From Hepsetus odoe (Eukaryota > Chordata > Actinopteri > Characiformes > Hepsetidae), in contig CM029369.1 of assembly GCA_017165825.1 (NCBI GenBank), positions 18,821,154 through 18,885,153 on the forward strand: a DNA stretch of 64,000 bases, read 5' to 3'. A program made the translations under genes and the position numbers. Positions 63,367 through 64,000 of the stretch are shown here, piece by piece (the stretch's first letter is position 1; each line of letters begins with the position of its first letter). The notes under the pieces are model-generated. The model ran no database searches and had not been told where the DNA came from. It worked only from the letters and a program-made list of their open reading frames with translations.

Positions 63367-63560
63367 TCATCCATCCATCCATTCATTATTGACATGCTTA
63401 TCTTAACCAGGCCACGGAGAGCCTATCCCAGCACACCATGGGTGACAGGTGGAGAACAACCCTGGACAGATAACCAGTCCATCACAGCTTAAACAAACAC
63501 ACTCACACACACCTAGGGGCAATTTAACATCTCCAGTCCAACTGACATGCACCTTTTCTC
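63367..63560. repeat. degenerate teleost interspersed repeat
   Basis: CATCCATCCATCCATTCATT, then GGCCACGGAGAGCCTATCCC, CACTCACACACACCTAGGGG and CAATTT follow the order seen in a very common fish repeat (catccat...ggtc...gagcctatccc...acacacctaggggcaattt). It is diverged; the family class is not assigned. Confidence 0.6.
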
Positions 63561-63638
63561 AATGTGTTGCCTTGATTCATTTTCTACTTGGTTTTTTACT
63601 TATTTGTTGGCCTTGCCTGTTGTTATTGCTTGGTTTTC

Positions 63639-63850
63639 TTCTTCTTCATCATCATCATCATCATCATTTTTCTTCTTGCGGCTGCTCCAGTTTAGATGTC
63701 GCCACAGCAGAGCATCCGTTTCCATTTCTTCCTCCTTCAAACCGGCCACCTGCATGTCCTCTCTCACCACATCCATAAACCTTCCTCTTTTCATCGTTCC
63801 TGGCAGCTCCATCTTCAACATCCTCCTCCCAATATAATCCTTATCTTTCC
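63639..63850 (-). mobile_element. 3' remnant of a non-LTR retrotransposon (LINE)
   Basis: On the minus strand a diverged reading frame contains MLKMELPGTMKRGRFMDVV then REDMQ, resembling the extreme C terminus encoded by a common fish LINE reverse transcriptase (RM.LPG..KRGRP..RFMDVV.EDM). It is followed by GGAGCAGCCGCAAGAAGAA and an (ATG)n tail at about 63645-63668. It shares the same tail type as the plus-strand remnant at 18693-18767. It is broken and truncated. Confidence 0.65.
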
Positions 63851-63951
63851 ACCGTCACAAATCACTCCAGCCACTCTTCTCCACTCATTCCAACCTGCAT
63901 GCACTCTCTTCTTCCCCTCTCTTCCACACTCGCCGTTACTCTGAAATCCTC

Positions 63952-64000
63952 ATTACTATTATTACTATTATTATTATTATCATTATTATTATTACTATAT
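63952..64000. repeat. (ATT)n microsatellite at the window edge
   Basis: An interrupted ATT/ACT repeat runs off the right end. Confidence 0.9.

Noticed and set aside
63449..63944. Plus-strand open frames at the right edge
   Set aside because: They are antisense to a LINE remnant or within low-complexity pyrimidine-rich sequence.

Overview
This is vertebrate (teleost fish) genomic DNA. It has spliced GT-AG exons, long AT-rich introns, many (CA)n, (GA)n and (TCTA)n microsatellites, a CpG-rich promoter, a tRNA-derived SINE, fish-type non-LTR retrotransposon tails and small TA-flanked foldback elements. The species cannot be named from the sequence.

The window holds one recognisable gene, on the minus strand: a GLI-family Hedgehog transcription factor, identified as gli2. 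Eleven coding exons run from the start codon at 50824 down to 786. All join in frame with GT-AG sites and together encode residues 1-615. They cover the conserved N-terminal region, the SYGH motif that binds SUFU, all five C2H2 zinc fingers and the start of the post-finger linker. The exons for the phosphodegron, the processing region and the transactivation domain lie beyond the left edge, so the gene is incomplete here. The N terminus and exons 3, 5 and 6 match GLI2 rather than GLI3 or GLI1. The gli2a and gli2b paralogues cannot be separated.

Layout from the right: degenerate retroelement remnants and an (ATT)n tract (63.4-64 kb); a 539-bp (TCTA/TCTG)n array (62.1-62.7 kb); a CpG-rich promoter with a candidate noncoding first exon ending in a GTGAGT donor (about 61.6-62.0 kb); a 10.8-kb intron; the first coding exon (50.7 kb); a 23.8-kb intron holding a SINE and conserved-looking blocks; coding exons 2, 3 and 4 (26.8, 18.4 and 15.5 kb); and a compact cluster of exons 5-11 (9.2-0.8 kb). 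Exons 7-11 are all symmetric phase 0-0 exons.

I see no other protein gene, no RNA gene, no CRISPR array and no unfamiliar multi-gene system. The most interesting signals are microsatellites serving as the pyrimidine tracts of two splice acceptors, a very short retrotransposon insertion with a perfect 15-bp target duplication, two foldback elements, a perfect 18-bp-arm hairpin, an 11-alanine tract in exon 4, and uORFs in the presumed 5'UTR.
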